Positions 1-6,214 of a DNA stretch of 8,863 nt are shown one piece after another (position 1 is the first letter of the stretch; each line of letters starts with the position of its first letter). The DNA lies in the NCBI GenBank assembly GCA_019510535.1, contig JAEKKE010000109.1, positions 1 to 8,863 on the forward strand. Direction: 5' to 3'. Source of the stretch: Acidobacteriota bacterium. Lineage in GTDB: Bacteria > Acidobacteriota > Terriglobia > Terriglobales > Acidobacteriaceae. The notes under the pieces are model-generated. The model was not told the origin of the DNA. It did no database searches and was given only the letters and a program-made list of their open reading frames with translations. The position numbers and the translations under genes were made by a program.

Positions 1-1
1 A

Positions 2-1114
2 AACGCGGTCGCCTGGAAGATTGTTAAGGAAGTCGATCCGTCCTTTCCTGTCGCGGAGCAGACCTTCCTGACGCAGAGCGCCAATGACAAGCTGGAAGCT
101 TTTGAGAGCTATGTCCGCGGCGTCTCGGCACAGACGCCCTCAGAGCGTTTAAAGCGTCTGAAGACCGCAGTCTCGGTTTCTCCGGACTATGCGGCCGCCA
201 TCCTCGCACTGGGCAAGGCGCAGTACGCGCAGGGACAGTTTGAAGAAGCTGCGGCTACTCTGTCCAAGCTGCCACAGAGCAATCGCCTGGCGCTGGAGGC
301 GAACTTCTATCTCGGCCTGGCCAACTTCAACTCCGGCCAATATCCGGCCGCAGAGACGGCATTCGGTTTTGTCGCCAGCCGTCTGCCTCTCCCCGAAGTC
401 GTAAACAACCAGGGCGTCGCGGCCAGCCGCCAGGGGAAAGACGCCGGAGCATTGTTTCAGCGCGCCTCCACGGCTGACCCGAAGGATGCCGACTATCACT
501 ACAACACTGCGACGGCGCTCTTTCAGCGCCGCGACCTCACCGGAGCAAAGGCCGAGTTGCAGAAGACCATCAGCCTGAGACCGGCTGATGCCGAAGCTCC
601 CTTGCTGCTGCAGAAGATCGACAATCCATCCGTAGATTTCGAAGCCCTGCCGCGTATCCGCCGGACCTACTCCGAGTCCGGCTTCCGCCAGGCCGCCTTC
701 GAGCTCGAACAGATGCGAGCCATGCAGACTGCAACTTTGCCGCCTGCCAAGCAGTCTGAGGCGCTGGTGCAGCAGGGCCAGGACTATCTCCAGCAGGGTC
801 TGGTGCTGGAGGCCGAGCGTGAGTTTCAGTCGGCGCTGCAGATGGACGCAACCTCAGCCGCAGCCCACATCGGCCTGGCGCAGGTACGCGAGCGCAGCGG
901 CAACACCGCTGAAGCCCGCAGCGAGGCCGAAGCCTCTCTCAAGCTGAAGCCCAACGCCGCCGCCTACCTGGTGCTGGCCAGACTCGAGTTGGGTGCCGGA
1001 CAGCTTCCCCAGGCGGCAAACGACGTGAACAATGCCATGCGTATTGAGCCCAGTAACGCCGCCGCCATTGCGTTGAAGCAGACCATTATCAGCCGGGGCC
1101 AACCGGTACCGTAA
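2..1114 (+). CDS. TPR repeat protein, 5' end outside the window
   Basis: Open in frame from base 2 to the TAA at 1112-1114, giving 370 visible residues with no stop; the true start lies upstream of the window. A shorter ATG at 452 exists, but the frame upstream reads as the same repeat protein, so that is not the start. TPR-like helix pairs are recognisable around visible residues 63-90, 97-130, 163-195, 253-286, 287-319 and 320-353, with the usual A/G/Y/A spacing and P near repeat ends (for example YLQQGLVLEAEREFQSAL). The segment LEAFESYVRG and the following repeats resemble a family of large acidobacterial TPR proteins. From memory, these carry a TolB/FlgO-like N-terminal domain, which cannot be checked here. 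TPR arrays act as protein-interaction scaffolds; the partner and exact role are unknown. The stop codon directly abuts the next gene, so the two are probably co-translated. Confidence 0.85.
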   Translation, partial: NAVAWKIVKEVDPSFPVAEQTFLTQSANDKLEAFESYVRGVSAQTPSERLKRLKTAVSVSPDYAAAILALGKAQYAQGQFEEAAATLSKLPQSNRLALEANFYLGLANFNSGQYPAAETAFGFVASRLPLPEVVNNQGVAASRQGKDAGALFQRASTADPKDADYHYNTATALFQRRDLTGAKAELQKTISLRPADAEAPLLLQKIDNPSVDFEALPRIRRTYSESGFRQAAFELEQMRAMQTATLPPAKQSEALVQQGQDYLQQGLVLEAEREFQSALQMDATSAAAHIGLAQVRERSGNTAEARSEAEASLKLKPNAAAYLVLARLELGAGQLPQAANDVNNAMRIEPSNAAAIALKQTIISRGQPVP

Positions 1115-1534
1115 ATGTCGATCGCGCTTGCTTCTCATCCGACGATCCTCTTCGCTACGATCTTCGCGGGCGTGCTGCTGATCTATGCGGAGGCTAATCG
1201 GCCGGGCAGCATCGTTCCCGGCTGCTTTGGTCTTCTGCTGGTGCTGGCGCCTCTGCCTGCACTGCTCACTCCTCCCGTACGTCTGGCTTCGGCCGGACTT
1301 CTCTCGGCAGGCTTTGCGTTGTGCGTTCTACAGGCGTGGATTCCTGTCCGGTGGCTGGCTACAGCCGTAGGAGTAGCCGGCATGTCGGCCGGAATCGCAC
1401 GGTTCTACGACAGGTGGGTGCAACCGAACCCGATCGCAGGCTTCCTGCTAAGCGGGATTCTGGGTGTGACTACCAGCTATCTGGCCACAGTTGCACTACG
1501 GGCGCGCCGCACCAAGCGCCTCACGATACACTAG
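1115..1534 (+). CDS. Small NfeD-like integral membrane protein
   Basis: 139 residues, very hydrophobic, with about four to five membrane segments near residues 9-25, 34-52, 56-78, 82-97 and 106-128, ending in a basic tail (RARRTKR) that would be cytosolic under the positive-inside rule. The stretch LLIYAEANRPGSIVPGCFGLLLV resembles the first membrane hairpin of NfeD proteins (L-I-x-E-x-x-x-P-G-x-x-x-P-G-x-x-G). The soluble OB-fold domain and the ClpP-like protease domain of full NfeD are both absent. The ATG follows the TAA of the TPR gene with no spacer and no clear Shine-Dalgarno sequence, so it probably depends on translational coupling. NfeD proteins are thought to act in membrane protein quality control or membrane organisation; whether this short form does so is unknown. 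It could instead be an unrelated small membrane protein. Confidence 0.75.
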   Translation: MSIALASHPTILFATIFAGVLLIYAEANRPGSIVPGCFGLLLVLAPLPALLTPPVRLASAGLLSAGFALCVLQAWIPVRWLATAVGVAGMSAGIARFYDRWVQPNPIAGFLLSGILGVTTSYLATVALRARRTKRLTIH

Positions 1535-1551
1535 AAACATCGTTTTTCGGT

Positions 1552-1557
1552 AAGGAG
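1552..1557 (+). promoter_or_regulatory. Shine-Dalgarno sequence fixing the start at 1570
   Basis: AAGGAG lies 12 nt before the ATG at 1570. It supports that start over an in-frame ATG at 1321, which would lie inside the preceding gene. The Met at 1570 also opens a textbook signal peptide. Confidence 0.6.
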
Positions 1558-1569
1558 TCACCGCTGTTC

Positions 1570-2229
1570 ATGTCGAAGTTGTGCCGCGCGTTTCTGCTCG
1601 CAGGTTTAGGTCTCGCCTCCGTCGTCTCCACTTCTGCATACGCGCAGACGTCCACCACCAAGCGGCTGGCGAAGCACATTGATCGCATGGACTTCGCCCT
1701 TCAGGGTGCTTACGTCAGCCACTCCAGCGTCAATGGAACCAACTATCTGAACCAGAAGGTCACGCAGAGCGTGAGCACGACTTTCGGCGCTCTGGTGCAG
1801 CTTCGATACACCATAAAACCCCCGGTCGGATTTGAGTTCAACTGGAACTACAGCCGCTCAACCCAGACCTACTTGGGGGCCACCCCTTCTGGCATTTTAA
1901 CGGTTCAGGCAACACCGAACGAGTTCACTGGCGGGTATGTCTATCATGGGCCGGAGATTGCCGGGATCAAGACATTTGCCTCAGCCGGAGCCGGCTCAAC
2001 CGACTACAAGCCGACCCGCTTTGGCGGTGTTGGTCTACAGCCGCAGTGGCGCCTCACCTACTACTATGGATTCGGCGGCGAGATGCCGGTCTTTACACCG
2101 AACATTGGCATTCGTGTTCAGTTCCGCCAGGCCTTTCATAAGGCGCCTGACTTCGGAGCGAACTACCTGCAACTCGAGAAGCAGAACACGACCATCGAGC
2201 CTGCTTTCGGGTTCTACGTACACTTCTAG
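1570..2229 (+). CDS. Secreted outer-membrane beta-barrel protein, function unknown
   Basis: 219 residues. Residues 1-25 form a signal peptide: K3 and R6, a hydrophobic core from about 7 to 20, and an AYA|QT cleavage site. The mature protein is rich in aromatics, Gly, Ser and Thr in alternating patterns typical of amphipathic strands, for example residues 41-50, 70-81, 86-96, 117-125, 158-167, 178-188 and 209-219. It ends in Phe (FYVHF), the usual C-terminal signature recognised by the BAM assembly machinery. At about 195 mature residues an 8-strand barrel is plausible. No enzyme or ligand motif was recognised, so a structural, adhesion or small-porin role is only a guess. The gene starts 35 nt after the NfeD-like gene with its own good ribosome-binding site. 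A GATACACT motif at 1525-1532 looks like a -10 element but has no convincing -35 partner. Confidence 0.85.
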   Translation: MSKLCRAFLLAGLGLASVVSTSAYAQTSTTKRLAKHIDRMDFALQGAYVSHSSVNGTNYLNQKVTQSVSTTFGALVQLRYTIKPPVGFEFNWNYSRSTQTYLGATPSGILTVQATPNEFTGGYVYHGPEIAGIKTFASAGAGSTDYKPTRFGGVGLQPQWRLTYYYGFGGEMPVFTPNIGIRVQFRQAFHKAPDFGANYLQLEKQNTTIEPAFGFYVHF

Positions 2230-2239
2230 GTAACTTTAG

Positions 2240-2322
2240 GGGGATATCCACCGCGCGATAGTTGGCCTATCATCGCGTTTGTAGGCTATGGCTGACGCCG
2301 TGGCCCGGTGGATACCATCCCC
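2240..2322. repeat. Nested inverted repeat before the SPOR gene
   Basis: TATCCACCG (2245-2253) is the exact reverse complement of CGGTGGATA (2306-2314). After a 3-nt CCA bulge the symmetry continues as GGGGA (2240-2244) against TCCCC (2318-2322). Inside it sits a second pair, CGCGAT (2254-2259) with ATCGCG (2272-2277). Two alternative inner stems also exist: GATAG/CTATC (2257-2261/2267-2271) and GCCTA/TAGGC (2265-2269/2282-2286). There is no T-tract, so it is not an obvious terminator of the barrel gene. It may be a folded mRNA leader or a pair of DNA operator half-sites about six helical turns apart. Confidence 0.5.
2268..2273 (+). promoter_or_regulatory. Possible -10 element for the SPOR gene
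   Basis: TATCAT differs from the sigma-70 TATAAT consensus at one base and lies in the 97-nt gap before the preferred ATG at 2327. No good -35 sequence is seen 16-18 bp upstream (2244-2250 reads ATATCCA), so an activator or another sigma factor would be needed if this is real. Initiation here, around 2280, would give a leader of roughly 45 nt and would leave the 5' arm of the surrounding inverted repeat outside the transcript. Confidence 0.25.
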
Positions 2323-2326
2323 TGTT

Positions 2327-3064
2327 ATGAGCACCTTGGTCGACGACCTGGATCTGCAACCCGCGCGGAAAGATCGCGAAATTCATCTCAGCACCGGCTC
2401 GGTGCTGGGCATTTTCTTTGCTGCCGCTTTAATTTGTGCCCTGTTCTTCGGCTTCGGCTATACTGCCGGCCGTCGCTCCGCGATTGCCACGCCCGCTGAA
2501 CAGAGTGAAACCGGCAGCAACTTCGGTAACTTCAAGCCGGCGCCCGGAGCGGTTGCCATTCAGCCAGTCCCTGGTTATCTCTCGGCCAAGCAGGCGGCAG
2601 ACGCCAACGCGAATACAGGCACGCAGCAGTATTACGACGCCGCCGGCAACACCGCTGCACAGCCGCAGCCTGCCGCTGCAATCGCGAATGCTGATACCTC
2701 GCCGAAGCCATCTCAACCTGTAAAGACGTTGGCTCCCACACCGGAGGCCGTACCGGCGCCCGCACCCGCACCGCGTCTTACCGCCACCGTCGCTCAGCCC
2801 CAGGTGCCGGCAGTACAGCCAGTGTCGCTGCCGACGACGCAGTCTCAAGGACCAGCCATCGTGCAGGTTGCCGCAGTCTCGCACCAGGAAGATGCTGAGG
2901 TGCTGCTGAGCGCATTGAAGCGGCGCGGCTATGCCGTCTTTACGACCTCGGCTCCGACAGATCACCTGATCCACGTGCAGCTTGGGCCGTTCTCCAACCG
3001 CAAGGACGCGGAGGCGATGCGTCAGCGTCTGCTCTCGGACGGCTATAACGCCATCGTCAAATAG
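2327..3064 (+). CDS. SPOR-domain single-pass inner-membrane protein
   Basis: From ATG 2327 the protein has 245 residues: a short cytosolic N-terminus, a transmembrane helix at about 24-45 followed by GRR, a long Ala/Pro/Gln-rich linker at about 55-175 (including PAPAPAP), and a C-terminal SPOR domain at about 175-245. The SPOR hallmarks are the strand AIVQVAAVSHQEDAEVLLSAL, the second strand IHVQLGPFSNRKDAEAMRQRL and the final GYNAIVK. SPOR domains bind septal peptidoglycan glycan strands stripped of stem peptides, and this layout matches FtsN/DedD-type division proteins. A longer start at 2288 adds 13 residues but has no Shine-Dalgarno sequence. I prefer 2327 because the extension would translate the 3' arm of the inverted repeat and the shorter N-terminus looks more typical. 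No strong ribosome-binding site precedes either start. The 3' end overlaps convergent mpl by 8 bp. Confidence 0.88.
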   Translation: MSTLVDDLDLQPARKDREIHLSTGSVLGIFFAAALICALFFGFGYTAGRRSAIATPAEQSETGSNFGNFKPAPGAVAIQPVPGYLSAKQAADANANTGTQQYYDAAGNTAAQPQPAAAIANADTSPKPSQPVKTLAPTPEAVPAPAPAPRLTATVAQPQVPAVQPVSLPTTQSQGPAIVQVAAVSHQEDAEVLLSALKRRGYAVFTTSAPTDHLIHVQLGPFSNRKDAEAMRQRLLSDGYNAIVK

Positions 3065-4484
3065 CAACTGCCTCGATGGCCGCAGGCAGCTTCTCATAGA
3101 TACCGCCGAAGCCACCGTTGGACAGAATAGCGACGACGTCGCCCTGCTGCATCTCCTTCACGATCTTCGCGATGATCGCATCCACATCCGGTAGCAGTTC
3201 CGCGGGCTTTCCAGCTGACTTCAAACCAGCAATGACACTCTCCGGGTGCAGCCGTTCTTCCACCGGAATGCTCTCGCTCTTGAAGACCGCAGCCATGACG
3301 ACGGAATCCGCGAGCGCCAGCGAGTCGACAAGCTCTTTCTCAAAGACGTTGCGACGCAGCGTATTCGAACGAGGCTCCAGAACAGCGATCAGACGCCGCG
3401 ATGGATACTTTGCGCGCAATGCACGCAGAGTCTCGCGGATCGCAGTCGGGTGATGCGCGAAGTCATCAATGATGGTGACACCACGGGTCTCGGCAATCAC
3501 CTCCAGCCGGCGCTTCACGGAGCGGAAGCTGGCGAGTGCCTCAACGATGCTGGCGGCATCGATGCCTTGTGTCGCAGCCAGTACCGCGGCAGCAGTTGCA
3601 TTGAGGGCATTATGTTCGCCCGCCATCGGCAGGTAGAGCTCGGCAAAGGGCTCGCCGCCGCGAAGCAGCGACCAGCGTGAACCTTCGCCCTCATGGCGGA
3701 GGTTGGTCACCCGCCAATGGGAGCTCTCTGCCAGTCCATAGCGCTCTACGCGGCAGAAGGCGCGGGCAACGCATTCGGTGACGTTCGCGCTGCCGTCAAA
3801 GGCAACGACGACGCCATTGCGTGGCACCAGGTTCACGAACCGCTTGAACGCGGTCTTCACACTGGCAAGATCCGCGTAGATATCGGCGTGATCGAACTCG
3901 ACGTGCGTCAGGATCGCCGCCTGCGGAAAGTAGTGCAGGAACTTTGGCCCCTTATCGAAGAAAGCGGTATCGTACTCGTCGCCTTCGAGGATGAAGGGCT
4001 TAGTGCCGCGAACGCGAAAGCTCGTGCCGAAGTTTTCAGCGACACCACCGATCAGAAAGCTGGGTGAGAGCTCTGGCCTGCGGCGCGAGGCTATCTCGAA
4101 GATCCATGCCAGCATGCTGGTCGTCGTCGTCTTGCCGTGGGTCCCGGCAACGACAAGCGAATCACGGCCGCGAAGAAACTCATCATGGATCAGCGCTGCC
4201 ATCGAGATAAACGGCAGGCGATGCTCCAGTACATACTCCAGCTCAACATTGCCGCGCGAGATCGCATTGCCGACGACCACAAGATCAGGCGTAGGCTGCA
4301 GGTTCTTCTCGGCATAAGGCTCGGAGATCGGAATACCAAGCGATGCCAGAAGATCCGACATCGGTGGGTATGCTGCCGCGTCCGAGCCCGTGACCTTGTG
4401 TCCCTGTGCCTGCAGCATGCCGGCCAGTGAAGCCATCGCCGTACCACAGATGCCGATGAGATGGATGTGTTTGAGTCCCTGCAT
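3057..4484 (-). CDS. mpl: UDP-N-acetylmuramate:tripeptide ligase Mpl (peptidoglycan recycling)
   Basis: 475 residues, slightly longer than E. coli Mpl. The enzyme uses ATP in the cytosol to join recycled L-Ala-gamma-D-Glu-meso-DAP to UDP-MurNAc, bypassing MurC, MurD and MurE. Visible motifs of the Mur ligase fold are the N-terminal UDP-binding loop GICGTAM (11-17), the ATP P-loop AGTHGKTTTT (113-122), EGDEYDTAFFDK (167-178) with the metal-binding acid, TH-EFDHADIY (193-203), GEHNALNATAA (289-299), DDFAHHPTAI (340-349), and EPRSNTLRRNVF (370-381). The last motif is characteristic of Mpl rather than MurC and belongs to the C-terminal peptide/DAP-binding domain. The ATG starts directly after the TAG of ldcA with no clear Shine-Dalgarno sequence, so translation is probably coupled to ldcA. 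As the last gene of the minus-strand cluster it overlaps the convergent SPOR gene by 8 bp. Confidence 0.95.
   Translation of the reverse strand: MQGLKHIHLIGICGTAMASLAGMLQAQGHKVTGSDAAAYPPMSDLLASLGIPISEPYAEKNLQPTPDLVVVGNAISRGNVELEYVLEHRLPFISMAALIHDEFLRGRDSLVVAGTHGKTTTTSMLAWIFEIASRRRPELSPSFLIGGVAENFGTSFRVRGTKPFILEGDEYDTAFFDKGPKFLHYFPQAAILTHVEFDHADIYADLASVKTAFKRFVNLVPRNGVVVAFDGSANVTECVARAFCRVERYGLAESSHWRVTNLRHEGEGSRWSLLRGGEPFAELYLPMAGEHNALNATAAAVLAATQGIDAASIVEALASFRSVKRRLEVIAETRGVTIIDDFAHHPTAIRETLRALRAKYPSRRLIAVLEPRSNTLRRNVFEKELVDSLALADSVVMAAVFKSESIPVEERLHPESVIAGLKSAGKPAELLPDVDAIIAKIVKEMQQGDVVAILSNGGFGGIYEKLPAAIEAVAI
3068..3092 (+). terminator. Weak candidate terminator hairpin after the SPOR gene
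   Basis: CTGCCT (3068-3073) pairs with AGGCAG (3084-3089) around a 10-nt loop, starting 4 nt after the SPOR stop codon and followed by the modestly pyrimidine-rich CTTCTC. It lies inside the mpl coding region on the other strand, so the symmetry may be a coding accident. No better terminator is visible for either of the two convergent units. Confidence 0.2.
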
Positions 4485-5408
4485 CTAGACGACAGCGCTT
4501 TCGAGAAAGTTGAGTTGAGGCTCGCTGGAGCAGTCGAGCATACACGACACGCCCAGCGGCAGACTGATATTCGGTTCCGAGACGTGGCCCGAGCGCAGCC
4601 CGATCGCGACCGGTCCGGCGAAGTCACGTAGCGAGTGCTGGATGGCGTCTTCGAGCAGTTGCATATCTTCCGGAATGACGCACTGCTTCATGTCTCCGAA
4701 GACAATACCCTGCACCGTATCCAGTCGGCCTGCCCAGCGCAGATGCAGCAGAATACGGTCCCACTGGTAAGGCTTGGTGCCGATGTCTTCCAGGAAGAGA
4801 ATGCTGTTGCCGGTCTCCGCCGCCCAGGGTGTTCCCAGCGACTGCGCAAGGATCGAGATACAACCGCCACGAAGAACTCCGGTTGCTTTGCCTGGACGCA
4901 GCACGCGCAGACCGTCCGCAGGAGTCAGACTCCATCCAGATGCGCCTTCAAAGACCGAGCTCCAACTAGCCCAATCCACACCGTTCTCGCGGGCGAAGTC
5001 CGCTGCCACCATCGGCGCATAGAAGGTGTTCAGGTTGCAGTGCGTCTGGAAGTAAGTGTGTAGCGAGGTGTGATCGCTGTAACCAATAAAGACCTTCGGA
5101 TTGGCGCGAATCAGTTCGGTGTCGAGCAGCGGCAGCAGTTCTGCCGTCCCCCAGCCGCCACGCGCGGCAATGATGCCATCGATGCTCTTATCCGCAAAGG
5201 CTGCATGCAGATCGTTGACTCGCTCAGCGGCGGTACCAGCGTAGTAGAGCGGGCCGCCGCCGAAGACATGCGGATACAGCACCGGCTCATAGCCCAGCTC
5301 GCGCAGCATAGCCGCGCCCTTCTCTACCAGCGCACGTTGCGGCGTGCTCGCCGGTGAGACAACCGCCAAGCGAGCGCCCTTGCGCAGCGCCTTCGGTTTG
5401 GTGCTCAC
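4485..5408 (-). CDS. ldcA: Muramoyltetrapeptide LD-carboxypeptidase (peptidase family S66)
   Basis: 307 residues with no signal peptide, hence cytosolic like E. coli LdcA. The enzyme removes the terminal D-Ala from murein tetrapeptides to give the tripeptide that Mpl uses. Family S66 features are all present: the N-terminal AVVSPAS (15-21), RGGWGTAELLPLLD (83-96), FIGYSDHTSLH (107-117) with the probable nucleophile Ser111, FLEDIGTKPYQWDR (205-218) with catalytic Glu207, and GLRSGHVSEPNISLPLG (270-286) with catalytic His275. This is the Ser-Glu-His triad order known from Pseudomonas LdcA. The start is GTG, overlapping the dapF stop as GTGA. A strong Shine-Dalgarno sequence, GGAAAGG (5416-5422, minus strand), sits 7 nt upstream inside the dapF 3' end and supports this start. 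The neighbouring dapF-like gene and mpl make a recycling role very likely. Confidence 0.93.
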   Translation of the reverse strand: MSTKPKALRKGARLAVVSPASTPQRALVEKGAAMLRELGYEPVLYPHVFGGGPLYYAGTAAERVNDLHAAFADKSIDGIIAARGGWGTAELLPLLDTELIRANPKVFIGYSDHTSLHTYFQTHCNLNTFYAPMVAADFARENGVDWASWSSVFEGASGWSLTPADGLRVLRPGKATGVLRGGCISILAQSLGTPWAAETGNSILFLEDIGTKPYQWDRILLHLRWAGRLDTVQGIVFGDMKQCVIPEDMQLLEDAIQHSLRDFAGPVAIGLRSGHVSEPNISLPLGVSCMLDCSSEPQLNFLESAVV

Positions 5409-6205
5409 AGGGTGACCTTTCCAACGCAGATAATCTCAGCAGGCCCGGTCAAACGCATCTCTTCCGCCGGCGTAGGCCAGACCACGCGCTGGGTTCCGCC
5501 CTCAGCCGTCGCCTCAAGTATCGTGCTGCAACCGCGCAACGCAATCGCTGCCGTCGACGAGGCGCATGTGCCTGTGCCGGAAGAGGTGGTTGGCCCTACG
5601 CCACGTTCATAGATGCGGAAAGCGATGTGCCCCGGCGCCAGTACGCGGACAAACTCGACATTGGTCTGCTTCGGGAAATCAGGATGGAAGCAGATCTTCT
5701 CACCCAACGCCTGCCAGGCAAGCCCATGCGAGGAGAAGTCGTCGGTGTCAACAAAGATGACGAAGTGCGGATTGCCGACGTTGACGTTGGCTCCTTCCAC
5801 AGCGCCGACACCCTCGACCTGGACCGTCTGCGGATGCACCTGAGGCACTCCCATGCCGGTCTCGATCAGGAAGCTCGTATCTTCGCAGGAGACGGTCGTG
5901 CACGCGCGTGGTCCACCGTGCGTCCCAAGCGTCACCTGTTTCAGGCCCTCGTTATAAGCCAGCCACGCAGCCACACAGCGGGTACCATTGCCCGAGAGCT
6001 CGGCTTCGGAGCCGTCGGCATTGAAGAGGCGAAGGAAATAGCTGCCATCGTCGCGGCGTTCAAGGAACTCAACACCGTCGGCGCCAACGCTGGTGTTGCG
6101 GGCGCAGAGCTTACGGGCGATGTCTGCATGCTCGTCATGTGCCAGCGTCTCTTCCACTACGAGGAAGTCATTGCCGCAGGCATGTGCTTTTACAAAAGGA
6201 ATCAT
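5405..6205 (-). CDS. dapF: Diaminopimelate epimerase homologue with both catalytic Cys replaced by Ser
   Basis: 266 residues, normal DapF length, with both halves of the DapF/proline-racemase fold. Family motifs are HACGNDF (8-14), FNADGSEAELSGNGTRC (61-77), NVGNPHF (142-148), TNVEF (181-185) and YERGVGPTTSSGTGTC (199-214). The residues that bind DAP in Haemophilus DapF have matching counterparts here: N12, N62, N145, N182, E200 and R201. The two catalytic cysteines (Cys73 and Cys217 in Haemophilus) align with Ser71 (codon TCG) and Ser209 (codon TCC), and the usual GET after the second glycine is GPT. Cys77 and Cys214, the non-catalytic cysteines of the same motifs, are kept. Canonical DapF converts LL-DAP to meso-DAP for lysine and peptidoglycan synthesis; whether this variant does so is uncertain. 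The frame is intact, so it is not a pseudogene. The start is 9 nt after the glycosyltransferase stop, with a weak GAGAAAG ribosome site. Confidence 0.88.
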   Translation of the reverse strand: MIPFVKAHACGNDFLVVEETLAHDEHADIARKLCARNTSVGADGVEFLERRDDGSYFLRLFNADGSEAELSGNGTRCVAAWLAYNEGLKQVTLGTHGGPRACTTVSCEDTSFLIETGMGVPQVHPQTVQVEGVGAVEGANVNVGNPHFVIFVDTDDFSSHGLAWQALGEKICFHPDFPKQTNVEFVRVLAPGHIAFRIYERGVGPTTSSGTGTCASSTAAIALRGCSTILEATAEGGTQRVVWPTPAEEMRLTGPAEIICVGKVTL

Positions 6206-6214
6206 ATTCTTTCT

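Noticed and set aside
1491..1532. Promoter TTGCAC (1491) with TACACT (1527) before the beta-barrel gene
   Set aside because: The spacer is 30 bp, far from the usual 16-18 bp, and no alternative -35 is seen.
1321..1569. N-terminal extension of the beta-barrel gene to an ATG at 1321
   Set aside because: It would overlap the NfeD-like gene in another frame and bury the signal peptide; the ATG at 1570 has AAGGAG upstream and a clean signal sequence.
2429..3115. A 228-codon minus-strand open frame opposite the SPOR gene
   Set aside because: It has Arg/Leu/Gly-rich composition without motifs, while the plus strand encodes a clear membrane helix, linker and SPOR domain.
3246..4067. Plus-strand open frames at 3246-3680 and 3693-4067
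   Set aside because: Both are shadows of mpl, whose conserved motifs run through the whole region on the minus strand.
3057..4484. MurC rather than Mpl
   Set aside because: The EPRSNTLRRNVF motif, the GICGTAM N-terminus and the adjacency to ldcA favour the recycling ligase Mpl.
5405..6205. dapF-like gene as a pseudogene because the catalytic cysteines are missing
   Set aside because: The frame is full length, the other family motifs are intact, and it is tightly packed within the operon; simple decay would not be expected to change both sites to Ser only.
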